NCBI RefSeq assembly: GCF_004322855.1
Contig: NZ_CP036402.1
Coordinates: forward strand, 2,108,001 to 2,172,000
Reading direction: 5' to 3'
Length of the DNA: 64,000 nt
Source of the DNA: Egibacter rhizosphaerae
Lineage (GTDB): Bacteria; Actinomycetota; Nitriliruptoria; Euzebyales; Egibacteraceae
In this document: positions 49,669 through 59,014 of the stretch, in pieces
Numbering within the stretch: the stretch's first letter is position 1
Layout of the letters: each line of letters begins with the position of its first letter
Notes under the pieces: generated by a model
Told to the model about the DNA's origin: nothing
Database searches by the model: none
What the model saw: the letters and a program-made list of their open reading frames with translations, nothing else
Position numbers and translations under genes: made by a program

Positions 49669-50648
49669 TGCGCGCGGCCTGCCTCGAGGAGGACGGGCGG
49701 ATCACATGCCGACTCGTCCCCGCCCCGCGTCCCCGCTCGGGGGAGCTGCTCGTGCGCACCGAGCTCGCCGCGGTGTGCGGCAGCGACCTCCACGCCGTCC
49801 AGGGCGGCATCGGCGCGGCGTCCCCGCCCTACCATCCCGGTTATCCGGGGCACGAGGGCGTCGGCACGGTCGTTGCCGGTGAGGCCTCGGGCCTGGCCCC
49901 GGGCCGATCCGTGCTGACCGTCCCCGAAGCGCCGACGGCGTCCGGTTTCGCGGAGTACCAGGCGCTGCCGGCGGGCTCGGTCGTGCCGCTGCCGGTCGGC
50001 ATCCCGCCCGCGCGGCTCGTCCTCGCCCAGCACCTCGGCACCGTCCTGGCCGCGCTGGACCGCTTCTGGTCACCCGACGGCGTGGATCATGCCGCCGTCG
50101 TCGGGGCCGGCTCGGCCGGCCTGCTGTTCGTGCAGGAGCTGCGCCGCCGCGACGTCCGGACGATCGTCGTGTCCGATCCCGATCCCGCGCGCCGCGAACG
50201 GGCACGCGCTCTGGGGGCCGAGGCGGCGATCGGAGCGGATGCGGGCGCCCTCGGCGAATCGGTCCTGTCCGTCACGGACGGCCGCGGCGCCGACCTGGTC
50301 GTCGAGGCGGCCGGTCACGATGCCGCTCGGGCCGAGGCCGTCGCCGCCCTGGCCGATCACGGCACCCTGGGCCTGTTCGGCCTCCCCGAGCGCACCGGCT
50401 CCGCGCCCTTCCCGTTCGAGACGCTGTTCCGCCGCCGCGCGTCCGCGCACGCCACGTACGGCGCCCAGAGCGAGCCCGGCCTGCGTTCGTTCCGCGCCGC
50501 GGTCGACCTCATCGAGCGAGGCACCGTGAACGTCGACGGGTGGCTCACGCACACCTACCCGATCGAGCGGATCGGCGACGCGATCGAGCACGCGGCGTCG
50601 CGGCGGGACGATGCCCTCAAAATCGGGATCACGTTCGAAGGACCGTGA
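49665..50648 (+). CDS. Zinc-dependent alcohol dehydrogenase (MDR family)
   Basis: 327 aa. CGSDLHAVQGG and YPGHEGVGTVVAG are catalytic zinc motifs. A nucleotide fold follows (VVGAGSAGLLFVQELRRR). The structural-zinc lobe with four Cys is not evident, so it is a zinc-poor subgroup (as in many threonine or sorbitol dehydrogenase relatives). Two ATG codons in a row overlap the oxidase stop. It likely acts in the same pathway as the SDR and oxidase. Confidence 0.85.
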   Translation: MMRAACLEEDGRITCRLVPAPRPRSGELLVRTELAAVCGSDLHAVQGGIGAASPPYHPGYPGHEGVGTVVAGEASGLAPGRSVLTVPEAPTASGFAEYQALPAGSVVPLPVGIPPARLVLAQHLGTVLAALDRFWSPDGVDHAAVVGAGSAGLLFVQELRRRDVRTIVVSDPDPARRERARALGAEAAIGADAGALGESVLSVTDGRGADLVVEAAGHDAARAEAVAALADHGTLGLFGLPERTGSAPFPFETLFRRRASAHATYGAQSEPGLRSFRAAVDLIERGTVNVDGWLTHTYPIERIGDAIEHAASRRDDALKIGITFEGP

Positions 50649-50673
50649 GTTCGCGAGGGATGAAGGAGAGCCC

Positions 50674-50991
50674 GTGAGCGAGGAGATGCAGCTGTATGAC
50701 CTGCGGGTCACCGTCGACCGGATCGAGGGACGATCGGTGTGCGGGATGGCCCCCGGGGACTGTTTCGAGCTGACCAACTCGAACGAGATCCGCCTGCCCG
50801 AGGGCAAGCACTTCTGCCTGTACGCGCTCCAGGCGGTGCTGCCGCTGCTGCCCGCGAAGCAGCGGGAGCTCGCCGACAGCGACTGGATGGCCCAGGACGC
50901 CGAGGTCGCGTGCCCCGATCCGGACGAGCGGCTCATCATGCGGGTCGAGCGCACCCGGAAGGTCACGCTGCGCACCGACGACCTGACATGA
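50674..50991 (+). CDS. TIGR04076-like small protein
   Basis: 105 aa protein. CGMAPGDCFEL (about residues 25-35), a Cys in GKHFCLYALQAVLPLLP, and EVACPDPDERLIMRVERT fit a small uncharacterised family often named TIGR04076, found near oxidoreductases. No signal or membrane segment is present. The Cys residues could bind a metal. The GTG at 50674 was chosen because GAAGGAG lies 6 bases upstream. The longer frame from 50611 overlaps the dehydrogenase. The stop is next to the following flavoenzyme. Confidence 0.7.
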   Translation: MSEEMQLYDLRVTVDRIEGRSVCGMAPGDCFELTNSNEIRLPEGKHFCLYALQAVLPLLPAKQRELADSDWMAQDAEVACPDPDERLIMRVERTRKVTLRTDDLT

Positions 50992-51038
50992 CCCCATCGC
51001 CCGACGCGCCCCCGCCCGGCGCGAGAACAGGAGCATCC

Positions 51039-52043
51039 ATGCGTCGTGACCGTCCCGAGATCGGGCTGGGGTTCCAGAGCGACAAGACCGCCGAGGAGTA
51101 CGCCGAGCTGGCGAGGGCGGCGGAGGCCGCGGGCTTCGACGTGCTCAGCGTCTTCAGCGACCTCATGTATCAACCGCCGGTCTTCCCGTTGCTCGTCATG
51201 GCGGGGGTCACCGAACGGGTGCGCCTCGGGCCCGCGTGCCTGAACCCGTACTCGCTCGCGCCGTTCGAGATCGCGGGACAGACCGCGGCGCTGGACCTGG
51301 CATCGCACGGGCGCGCCTACGTCGGCATGGCCCGGGGCGCGTGGCTCGGCGACGTGGGCATCGAGCAGACCCGACCGGTCACCACGCTGCGGGAGGCCGC
51401 CACTGTCGTCGGTCGGCTGCTCGGCGCCGACGATCGGGGCTTCGAGGGCGAGGTGTTCCGCCTGGCCCGGGGGACGAGGCTGGCCTACGAGCCCGCACGC
51501 TCGCGCGTGCCGCTGCTCATCGGCACGTGGGGTCCGCGCGCGGCGGCCCTGGCCGGCGAGATCGCCGACGAGGTGAAGATCGGCGGCACCGCCAACCCCG
51601 ACATGGTCAGCGTCATGCGCGAGCGCATCCGGGTCGGCGCGGACGCCGTAGGGCGCGACGTCGACGAGGTCGGCGTGGTCGTCGGCGCGGTCACCGTCGT
51701 CGCGCGCGACGGCGACGAGGCTCGCCGCCACGCCCGGCGCGAGGTCGCGATGTACATCGACGTGGTCGCCGACCTCGACCCCACGCTGGAGCTGCCATCC
51801 GACCTGCTCACCGAGCTGCGCGGCCATCTGCAGGCCGGTCGGCCCCGCGAGGCGGGCGCGGCGATCCCCGACGACCTGCTCGACCGCTTCGCGTTCGCGG
51901 GGGACCCCGACCACGTCGCGGCCATCGCACGCGGTGTGCTCGAGGCCGGTGCCGCCCGCGTCGAGTTCGGCACCCCCCACGGCCTCACCGACCGGGAGGG
52001 GGTCGAGCTGCTCGGCCGGGAGGTCTTGCCGAAGCTGCGCTAA
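51039..52043 (+). CDS. LLM-class flavin-dependent oxidoreductase, F420-reductase-like
   Basis: 334 aa luciferase-like fold. The closest appearance is to the F420-dependent methylene-tetrahydromethanopterin-reductase-like group (IGLGFQSDKTAEEYAELARAAE, RAYVGMARGAWLGDVG). The ATG at 51039 has AGGAG 6 bases upstream. An ATG at 50988 overlapping the previous stop would add 17 poorly conserved residues and is also possible. It is the last gene of the rightward block. Its stop overlaps the stop of the convergent amidohydrolase by 3 bases. Confidence 0.85.
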   Translation: MRRDRPEIGLGFQSDKTAEEYAELARAAEAAGFDVLSVFSDLMYQPPVFPLLVMAGVTERVRLGPACLNPYSLAPFEIAGQTAALDLASHGRAYVGMARGAWLGDVGIEQTRPVTTLREAATVVGRLLGADDRGFEGEVFRLARGTRLAYEPARSRVPLLIGTWGPRAAALAGEIADEVKIGGTANPDMVSVMRERIRVGADAVGRDVDEVGVVVGAVTVVARDGDEARRHARREVAMYIDVVADLDPTLELPSDLLTELRGHLQAGRPREAGAAIPDDLLDRFAFAGDPDHVAAIARGVLEAGAARVEFGTPHGLTDREGVELLGREVLPKLR

Positions 52044-53284
52044 CGCTCGCGGGGCAGGAGCGCGCGGTCGTCGCGGGCCACGCGCCCGTCGCGGAGGACG
52101 AGGTGCAGCCGCCGCAGCGCGGCGATGTCGGCGAGCGGGTCCCCCTCGACCGCGATCAGGTCGGCGCGCTTGCCGACCTCGAGCGTGCCCAGCTGGTCGG
52201 CCGCCCCCAGCCAACGAACCGGCTCCAGGGTCGCGGCCTCGAGCGCGGCCTCGGGCGTCATCCCGCCCTCGACCATGAACTCGAGCTCGCGCACCGTGGC
52301 GGTGGTGTCCTCGTAGGGCTCGGCCGGCAGCATGTCCGAGCCCAGGCCGATGGGAACGCCGGCCTCGAGCGCCGCCGCGAAGGACGCCATGTGCCGCTCG
52401 CCCGCCCCGAGCGCTCGCTCCATCATCCATGCCGGCACGCCCATGCGCTCGAAGTACTCGCGGCAGCGGGTCACCACCAGGGTGGGGACGAGCTGCACGC
52501 CCCGGTCGGCCATCGCCTGCGCGACCTCGGGCGTCAACTCGTAGCCGTGCTCGACGCCGTCGAGGCCGAGCTCGACCGCTTCCGCGATGGCACCGGCGGG
52601 TCCCGCGTGCGCTGTCACTCGGCGACCCCAGGCGTGGGCGACCTCCAGCACTGCCGCGAGCTCGTCGGTCGCCAGCTGGGGCGTGTCGATCCCCTCGTGC
52701 TCGCCGGCGATCCCGCCGCTGATCATCACCTTGATGAGGTCCGCGCCCGCCCGCAGCTGCGCGCGCACGCCGTGACGGAACCCGGCCTCGCCGTCGCACT
52801 CCAGGGTCCCGTCGCCCCCGTGGCCGTGTCCCCCCGTGCAGCAGAGGCCCTGCCCCGCGGTGAACACGCGCGGCCCCGGGACCGTCCCGGCCGCGATCGC
52901 CGCCTGTAGCGCGAAATCCGCGCCACGGCTCTCGCCCACGCAGCGCACCGTCGTGACCCCTGCGCGCAGGGCCGCGGCGGCGTTGCCGGCCATGCGGAAC
53001 GCGAGCTCGGCGTCGCTCTCGGTCGCCAGCAGGGCGCCGGCCGCGCCCGGGTGGCGCAGGCTGAAATGGGTGTGGAGGTTGCCGAGCCCCGGCAGGACGG
53101 TCGCCCCGCCGAGCTCGCACGGGCGCGGCTCCGGCCCATCGCCCTCCCGCGCCCGCGAGCGCACGTCCTCGACGGGGCCGACCGCCGCGACGGCGCCGTC
53201 GCGGATCAGCACGCCGGCGTCGGGGCGCGCCCCGGCTCCCGAGGCGTCCCACACGGTGCAATCGGTCAGTAGCAGGTCGGTCAC
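52040..53284 (-). CDS. Imidazolonepropionase/prolidase-like amidohydrolase
   Basis: 414 aa metal-dependent hydrolase. NLHTHFSLRH supplies the HxH pair, ADLIKVMISGG the carboxylated Lys, RVTAHAG and GVEHGYEL the further His ligands, and IGLGSDMLP the Asp. Such enzymes include Xaa-Pro dipeptidases and imidazolonepropionase. It is the last gene of the oligopeptide-importer operon, so it probably hydrolyses the imported compound, perhaps a cyclic or proline-containing peptide (inference). The GTG has AGGAGGAG upstream and overlaps the preceding ATPase stop. Confidence 0.88.
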   Translation of the reverse strand: MTDLLLTDCTVWDASGAGARPDAGVLIRDGAVAAVGPVEDVRSRAREGDGPEPRPCELGGATVLPGLGNLHTHFSLRHPGAAGALLATESDAELAFRMAGNAAAALRAGVTTVRCVGESRGADFALQAAIAAGTVPGPRVFTAGQGLCCTGGHGHGGDGTLECDGEAGFRHGVRAQLRAGADLIKVMISGGIAGEHEGIDTPQLATDELAAVLEVAHAWGRRVTAHAGPAGAIAEAVELGLDGVEHGYELTPEVAQAMADRGVQLVPTLVVTRCREYFERMGVPAWMMERALGAGERHMASFAAALEAGVPIGLGSDMLPAEPYEDTTATVRELEFMVEGGMTPEAALEAATLEPVRWLGAADQLGTLEVGKRADLIAVEGDPLADIAALRRLHLVLRDGRVARDDRALLPRER

Positions 53285-54297
53285 GGGTGGGCTCCTCCTG
53301 GTCGTTCGCCGGCCGGTGCTCGTGCTGCTTCCTCCGGACGCCGTGCCTGCCCGCCCGGCTCGTGGAGCACGCACGCGACCTGCCGGGCGTCACCGACGGT
53401 CCGCAGTGACGGGTGCTCCGGCATGCAGGCGTCGTGAGCGTACGGACACCTGGGATGGAAGACGCAGCCGTCGGGGGGATCGGCGGGATCGGGAACCTCG
53501 CCGGGCAGCCCGCTCGGCGCGACCCCCACCTGCTCGGGGTGCGGGACGGCGCGGATCAGCGCTTCCGTGTAGGGGTGCAGCGGGAGCCGCCACATGGAGG
53601 CCGTCGGCCCGAGCTCCGCGATGCGGCCGAGGTACATGACCGCGACCCGGTCGCACACGTGCCGTACGAGGGAGAGGTCGTGGCTGATGAACAGGATCGA
53701 TAGTCCGAGATCGCGGCGCAGCTCGACGAGCACGTTGGCCACCTGCGCCTGGATCGACGCGTCGAGCGCGGCGACGGGCTCGTCGGCGACGATCACCCGC
53801 GGCTCGGGTGCGAGCGCCCGGGCGATCGCGATCCGCTGCCGCTGCCCGCCGGAGAACTGATGCGGGTAGCGGGGCGCGTCGCGCGCCTCCAGGCCGACCT
53901 GCTCGAGGAGCGCGCCGGCGCGCCGGCGGCGCTCCTGCCGTGAAGCGTGGCCCCGCAGGGCGTCGGTGATTTGCTCGCCGATCCGGCGCCGCGGGTTCAG
54001 CGACGCGAACGGGTCCTGGAAGACCATCTGCAACTTGCGCTCGCGTTCCGGCCGCGCGCGCCCGCGCACGTGGCGGATCGGCTCGCCGTCGAAGACGACC
54101 TCGCCCCCCGACAGCGGCATCAGCCCCACACCGGCGCGCGCGAGCGTCGACTTCCCGCAGCCCGACTCCCCGACGAGGCCGAGGATCTCGCCCTCCTCCA
54201 GGTCGAGGTCGACCCCGGCGACCGCGTGCACCGGCGCGCGCCCCTTGCGGGCGAACTCAACGTGCACGTCGCGGAACGAGAGCAACCCCATTCTCAT
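53281..54297 (-). CDS. Oligopeptide ABC importer ATPase (DppF/OppF-like)
   Basis: 338 aa. Walker A is LVGESGCGKSTLARA, the Q-loop QMVFQDPFASLNPR, the signature FSGGQRQRIAIARAL, Walker B VIVADEPVAALD and the His switch FISHDLSL. The carboxyl oligopeptide-transporter tail contains GCVFHPRCPYAHDAC with conserved Cys. The ATG at 54297 overlaps the DppD-like stop; an internal ATG at 54291 would shorten it by 2 residues. It works with the preceding ATPase and two permeases. Confidence 0.93.
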   Translation of the reverse strand: MRMGLLSFRDVHVEFARKGRAPVHAVAGVDLDLEEGEILGLVGESGCGKSTLARAGVGLMPLSGGEVVFDGEPIRHVRGRARPERERKLQMVFQDPFASLNPRRRIGEQITDALRGHASRQERRRRAGALLEQVGLEARDAPRYPHQFSGGQRQRIAIARALAPEPRVIVADEPVAALDASIQAQVANVLVELRRDLGLSILFISHDLSLVRHVCDRVAVMYLGRIAELGPTASMWRLPLHPYTEALIRAVPHPEQVGVAPSGLPGEVPDPADPPDGCVFHPRCPYAHDACMPEHPSLRTVGDARQVACVLHEPGGQARRPEEAARAPAGERPGGAHP

Positions 54298-55313
54298 CCC
54301 ATCCGATCCGTCACCGGCACGAGCGGATCGACGGGGCACGCCGAGCGGCGGCCGTCCTCGAGCCTCACGAGGTCGGGGACGTGCTCGCGACAGGAGGCCA
54401 ACGCGTAACCGCACCGGGGGTGGAAGGCGCAGCCGGGGGGCAGCTCGAGCGGGCTCGGCGGTCGCCCGGGGATCGACTGCAGGAACCCGGGTCCCTGCCC
54501 GTCCGGCGACTGGGCGTCCTCGTCGGCGCCTCCCCCGGGCAGGGCCTCCAGCAGCCCGCGGGTGTAGGGATGGCGCGGCTCGGTGAGCAGCTGGTCGGCG
54601 GTGCCGTGCTCGACCACCCGACCGGCGTAGAACACCGCGAGCTCGTCGGCCATCGCGGCCAGCACGCCGAGGTCGTGGGTGATGAGCACGATCGCGATCC
54701 CCAGTTCGTCCCGGAAGCTGTCGAGCAGGCCGAGGATCTCGGCCTGCACCGTCACGTCGAGCGCCGTGGTGGGCTCGTCGGCGATGAGGACGCGGGGCTC
54801 GCAGGCCAGGGCGATCGCGAGCGCGAGCCGCTGGCGCATCCCACCCGAGAACTGGTGCGGGAATGCCCGCAGCGCGCCCTCGGGGTCGGGGACCCGCACC
54901 ATCCGCAAGAGCTCGACCGCGCGGTGGCGCGCCGAGCGGGCCGACGTCCGCCGGTGGTGCCGCAGGTGCTCGGTGAGCAGCCGCTCCACCCGCAGCATGG
55001 GGTGCAGCGTGGTCATGGGGTCCTGGAACACCATCGCGATCTCGTTGCCGCGGATCCGGCGCAGTGCCCGCATCGGCATCCCCAGCAGCTCCTGCCCGCG
55101 GAACCGCACCGAGCCCGAGGCGGTCCCGCCGGGTGGCAGCAGCCCGAGCACCGACGAGGCGGTCAGCGACTTGCCGCTGCCGCTCTCGCCCGCGATGCCG
55201 TGGATCGTGCGCTCGCGGACGTCGAGGTCGATGCCGTGCACGACGGGCACGAGACCGTCGGCCGACGGGAGCCAGACCCGCAGGTCGCGTAGCTCGAGCA
55301 GCGCCTCGGTCAC
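54294..55313 (-). CDS. Oligopeptide ABC importer ATPase (DppD/OppD-like)
   Basis: 339 aa. Walker A is IAGESGSGKSLTASS, Q-loop AMVFQDPMTTLHP, signature FSGGMRQRLALAIAL, Walker B VLIADEPTTALD and switch LITHDLGV. The carboxyl tail has GCAFHPRCGYALASC. The GTG at 55313 overlaps the DppC-like stop. It is one of two ATPases forming the heterodimeric motor. Confidence 0.93.
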   Translation of the reverse strand: MTEALLELRDLRVWLPSADGLVPVVHGIDLDVRERTIHGIAGESGSGKSLTASSVLGLLPPGGTASGSVRFRGQELLGMPMRALRRIRGNEIAMVFQDPMTTLHPMLRVERLLTEHLRHHRRTSARSARHRAVELLRMVRVPDPEGALRAFPHQFSGGMRQRLALAIALACEPRVLIADEPTTALDVTVQAEILGLLDSFRDELGIAIVLITHDLGVLAAMADELAVFYAGRVVEHGTADQLLTEPRHPYTRGLLEALPGGGADEDAQSPDGQGPGFLQSIPGRPPSPLELPPGCAFHPRCGYALASCREHVPDLVRLEDGRRSACPVDPLVPVTDRMG

Positions 55314-56200
55314 AGGGCCCTCCTGCCGAGGCCCTTCGACGTCCTCGGGTCGAGCGCGTCGCGCAGATTGTCGCCGAGCAGGTTGAAGGCGAGCACGATC
55401 GTCACGATCGCGAGCCCGGGGAACATCCCCACCCACCAGGCCGCGAACGAGTCCGCGCCGGCGGCCACCATCGACCCCCACTCGGGAGCGGGAGGTCGGG
55501 CACCGAGGCCGAGGAACGACAGGGCCGACAGCAGGAGCACCGCGTTGCCCATCTCGAGGGTGGCGAGCACGGCGACGCTGCCGGCGACGTTCGGGAGCAC
55601 GTCGCGGCGTAGCGCGGCGGGGCCGGCCACGCCGGCCAACCGGCTGGCCTGGAAGTAGTCCATTTCGCGGATCGACAGGACGAGGCCCCGGACCACCCGC
55701 GCGTACACCGGCCACGACACCACCACGATCGCGATGACCGCGTTGCGCAGGTCAGGGCCGAGCGCCGCGGTGACCGCCATCGCGAGGATGATGTTCGGGA
55801 ACGCGAAGAAGAGGTCCACCAGCCGCATCAGGACGTTGTCGACGACACCGCCCGCGTAGCCCGCGACCGCGCCGACGAGGCTACCGATGGTGGCGGCGAC
55901 GGCGACGATGATCAGCGCCAGCGGGATCGAGGTCCGCGCGCCGTAGAGCACGCGGGTGAGGATGTCGCGACCCACCCGGTCGGTCCCGAACCAGTGGTCG
56001 ATCGAGGGCGGCGCCAACCGCTCGGCGGTCTGCGCGAGCGGCTCGAACGGAGTGATCCACGGGGCGAGCAACGCGAGCACGAGCCACGTGCCGACGATGC
56101 CCGCGCCGATGAGCGCGAGCGGCTGGCGCCAGGGCGAACGGACGAGGCGGCGCTGCTGGCGCCGCATCGCCCGATCGAGGGTGGGGGTCTCGGTGCTCAC
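55310..56200 (-). CDS. Oligopeptide ABC importer permease (DppC-like)
   Basis: 296 aa. A cytoplasmic start is followed by a helix (LIGAGIVGTWLVLALLAPW), then HWFGTDRVGRDILTRVLYGART, typical of DppC, and four to five more helices. The ATPase-coupling segment is ASRLAGVAGPAALRRDVLPN. The GTG start overlaps the DppB-like stop. Confidence 0.93.
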   Translation of the reverse strand: MSTETPTLDRAMRRQQRRLVRSPWRQPLALIGAGIVGTWLVLALLAPWITPFEPLAQTAERLAPPSIDHWFGTDRVGRDILTRVLYGARTSIPLALIIVAVAATIGSLVGAVAGYAGGVVDNVLMRLVDLFFAFPNIILAMAVTAALGPDLRNAVIAIVVVSWPVYARVVRGLVLSIREMDYFQASRLAGVAGPAALRRDVLPNVAGSVAVLATLEMGNAVLLLSALSFLGLGARPPAPEWGSMVAAGADSFAAWWVGMFPGLAIVTIVLAFNLLGDNLRDALDPRTSKGLGRRAL

Positions 56201-57225
56201 TCGATCCGGATCCTCGGGTCGATCACGCCGTACAGCACGTCGACGACGAAGTTGATCGTCACGTACACGAGCGCGACGAAGAGCGACACGCCCATGATCG
56301 CCGGCACGTCGAGGTTGAGCGCGCTGCGGAACGCGTACGAGCCCACCCCGGGCCAGGAGAAGATGCTCTCGATCAGCACCGTACCGGACAGCATGCTGCC
56401 GAACGCGAGGCTCGCGACGGTGATGACCGGCACGAGCGCCGCCCGCAGCACGTGGCCGATCACCACGCGGCGCCCATGCAGGCCCTTGGCCCAGGCGGCG
56501 CGGATGTAGTCCTGCTCGATGACCTCCAGCACGCTCGAGCGCGTGAACCGCGTGAAGAGCCCCACCGCGAAGGCCGCGAGTACCGACGCCGGCAGCACGA
56601 GGTGGTGCAGCGCCGAGCGGAACGCCTCCCAGTCGCCGTCCAGCACGGCGTCCACCGTCATCGCCCCCGTCACGGTCTCTGGAGGGATCAACACGGGGTC
56701 GAGGCGCCCGGAGCTCGGGACGAGGCCGAGCTCGAAGTTGAAGAGGTAGACGGCGACGAGCGCCAACCAGAACGGGGGCATCGACAGGCCGAGCAGCGAC
56801 ACCACCCGCAGGAACTGGTCGATTGACCGGCCGGCACGGACGGCCGCGATGGTGCCGAAGGCCACCCCCAGCAGGACCGCGATGACGATCGCGGTGAGCG
56901 CCAGCTCCATCGTGGCGGGCACGAAGTCGGCGAGGTCCTCGGTGACCGGTCGGCGGCTCTGCTGACTCTCGCCCAGGTCGCCCTGCAGCACGTTGGTCAG
57001 GTAGCGCCCGTACTGCACCGGCAACGGTTGATCGAGGCCGTACCGCTCCTCGAACGCGGCGACGGCCTCGGGGTTCTCGAGCGCCTGCTCCGACAGGTTC
57101 GCCGAGATGGGATCCCCCGGCACGACCTGGGTGAGCAGGAACGAGACCAGCGTCGCCCCGACGGCGAGCAGCACCGCCGCTGCCAACCGCCGGGCGACGA
57201 ACCTCCAGAGCGCCGCGCCCGTCAA
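56197..57225 (-). CDS. Oligopeptide ABC importer permease (DppB-like)
   Basis: 342 aa. FVARRLAAAVLLAVGATLVSF and LTQVVPGDPI at the amino end are typical of DppB. YIRAAWAKGLHGRRVVIGHVLRAALVP is the coupling loop, and six helices are visible. The start is TTG at 57225, 14 bases after the binding-protein stop, with a weak ribosome site. No better start lies nearby. Confidence 0.9.
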   Translation of the reverse strand: MTGAALWRFVARRLAAAVLLAVGATLVSFLLTQVVPGDPISANLSEQALENPEAVAAFEERYGLDQPLPVQYGRYLTNVLQGDLGESQQSRRPVTEDLADFVPATMELALTAIVIAVLLGVAFGTIAAVRAGRSIDQFLRVVSLLGLSMPPFWLALVAVYLFNFELGLVPSSGRLDPVLIPPETVTGAMTVDAVLDGDWEAFRSALHHLVLPASVLAAFAVGLFTRFTRSSVLEVIEQDYIRAAWAKGLHGRRVVIGHVLRAALVPVITVASLAFGSMLSGTVLIESIFSWPGVGSYAFRSALNLDVPAIMGVSLFVALVYVTINFVVDVLYGVIDPRIRIE

Positions 57226-57238
57226 CGGGGAACCCCGG

Positions 57239-58912
57239 CTACTCCCAGCCGAGGTCCGCCAGGTTCACGCGCCAGTTCGAGTCGTAGACCACCCCGGTCA
57301 TCGAGGAGTCGGCGACCAGCGCTTCGGCCGGCTGGAACAACGGGAAGAACGGGGACTCCTCCTGGAGCGCGCGTTGCCACTCCCGGTACGCCTCCTCCCG
57401 GTCGTCGTCGGTCGCGACCCGCGCGGCGTCCCCGACCTCGGTGACCGCGGGCGCGGCGTCCTCGGGCCAGCCCGCGCGCTCGCCGTGCAACGCGCCGGGC
57501 ATGAACGTGAGGTAGGCCTCAGGATCGGGGAAGTTCGGGGCGTTCGGCGACAGCGCCAGCTCCGTGTCCCCGTCGCGATCCCGTTCGAGGAAGGTCTCGA
57601 TGGGGGCGGGATCCAGGACCACCGAGAGCCCCGCCTCGTCCAGTTGCGACTGCACGATCTCGGCCACCGGCTCGAAGGCCAACCCGTTGAAGTTGATGTC
57701 GCTCGGGTACGTCAGCTCGACGTCCTCGCCGTCGTAACCCGCAGCGTCGAGGGACTCCTCCACCCGATCGAGGTCGCGCTCGGGGACCTCGTCCTGCGGG
57801 AGCGCGCCGAGGAACTGCTCGCCGATCACGCTCGGGGCGAAGCGGGTGTCCGGCCCGGCGAAGTCGACGAGCTCCTCGTAGTCGAGCCCGTGGCGCACCG
57901 CCTCCCAGAACTCGGGCGACGCGGTCACGGGGGACAGCTCCTCGTCCGCGTTCGCGCTCATGACCCAGCTGTCTGGCGCCGCGTCGCTGTCGACCTGCAG
58001 GCCGGCCTCGTCCACCTCCTCCAGGTCGCGCCCGGCGAGATCGAGCACCAGGTGGCTCTCGCCGCTCTGGATGTTGAGCCGCTGCGTCTCCGTCTCGACG
58101 TTGCGCAGCACGATGCGTTCGAACTCGGGCACCTCGCCCCAGTAGTCGTCGTTGCGGGTGAACACCACCTGCTCCTCCGCGGAGAAGCTCTCGAGCTCGA
58201 ACGGACCGCTGCCGGCGGACTGCTCGTTGAGGTGGGCCTCGGCCTCGTCGTCCTGGTCGGCGCCCTCCTCGGCGGTGCCGCCGGCGGCCTCGACCTCCTC
58301 GCGGTTGACGATGCCGAGGGCGGGCGAGGTGAGCTTGCTGATGAGCGTCGGCAGGGGCCGCTCGGTCTCCATCTCCACGGTCAGGTCGTCGACCGCCTCG
58401 ATGCGCTCGACCTCCTCGAGCAGGAACGATCCAGAGCCGAGGAGGTTCCGTTGACGCCGCAGGCTGAACTCCACGTCGTCGGCGGTGAGCTGGCTCCCGT
58501 CGGTGAACGTGACGTCGTCGCGCAGTTCGAACGTGAAGTGCTCCGCGTCGTCGTCCATCTCCCAGTCATCGACGAGCATGGGCACCGGCTCGCTCACGTC
58601 GCCGGCCTCGAAGGTGAACAACGTGTCGTAGAGCGCGCGGGCCACCGTGTGACCGGTGGGCTCCCACTGGCGACCGGGGTCCGCGGTCGTGAGCACGAAC
58701 GAGTTGTCCACCACCAGCGAGTCGGGCCGGTCGCCCGCGTCGTCGGGCTCGTCGTCGTCCGGCTCGTCGTCGGGCTCGTCGGTCTCGTCCTCCGCGACGT
58801 CGGCGTCGTCGTCGGCCTCGTCGTCGTCCGGGGCTCCGCACGCGGCCGCGACGAGGACGACGAGCAGCAGGCACACGAGCGAGGCGGATCTGCGACCGAG
58901 CAGAGCGATCAT
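57239..58912 (-). CDS. Oligopeptide-type substrate-binding lipoprotein (DppA-like)
   Basis: 557 aa, family SBP_bac_5. A signal with lipobox (VLVAAAC, Cys about 25) is followed by about 35 Asp/Glu-rich residues, then the binding domain: LYDTLFTFEAGD, FELRDDVTFTDGSQLTADDV, SAGSGPFELESF and NDDYWGEVPEFE. The carboxyl end is shorter in the lid region than in DppA, as in many actinobacterial relatives. GGAAGG is upstream of the ATG. It is the first gene of the leftward operon, so the binding protein sets the substrate; the peptide or other ligand is unknown. Confidence 0.9.
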   Translation of the reverse strand: MIALLGRRSASLVCLLLVVLVAAACGAPDDDEADDDADVAEDETDEPDDEPDDDEPDDAGDRPDSLVVDNSFVLTTADPGRQWEPTGHTVARALYDTLFTFEAGDVSEPVPMLVDDWEMDDDAEHFTFELRDDVTFTDGSQLTADDVEFSLRRQRNLLGSGSFLLEEVERIEAVDDLTVEMETERPLPTLISKLTSPALGIVNREEVEAAGGTAEEGADQDDEAEAHLNEQSAGSGPFELESFSAEEQVVFTRNDDYWGEVPEFERIVLRNVETETQRLNIQSGESHLVLDLAGRDLEEVDEAGLQVDSDAAPDSWVMSANADEELSPVTASPEFWEAVRHGLDYEELVDFAGPDTRFAPSVIGEQFLGALPQDEVPERDLDRVEESLDAAGYDGEDVELTYPSDINFNGLAFEPVAEIVQSQLDEAGLSVVLDPAPIETFLERDRDGDTELALSPNAPNFPDPEAYLTFMPGALHGERAGWPEDAAPAVTEVGDAARVATDDDREEAYREWQRALQEESPFFPLFQPAEALVADSSMTGVVYDSNWRVNLADLGWE

Positions 58913-59014
58913 CTCCCGTCCTTCCTGGGCACCGAGCGTGGGGGTGTCCCGGGTGCCGCCGCCGGCACGGAATGTCTCTTCCGTAACGGTCGCCAGCCGA
59001 CCGGAATAACGAGC

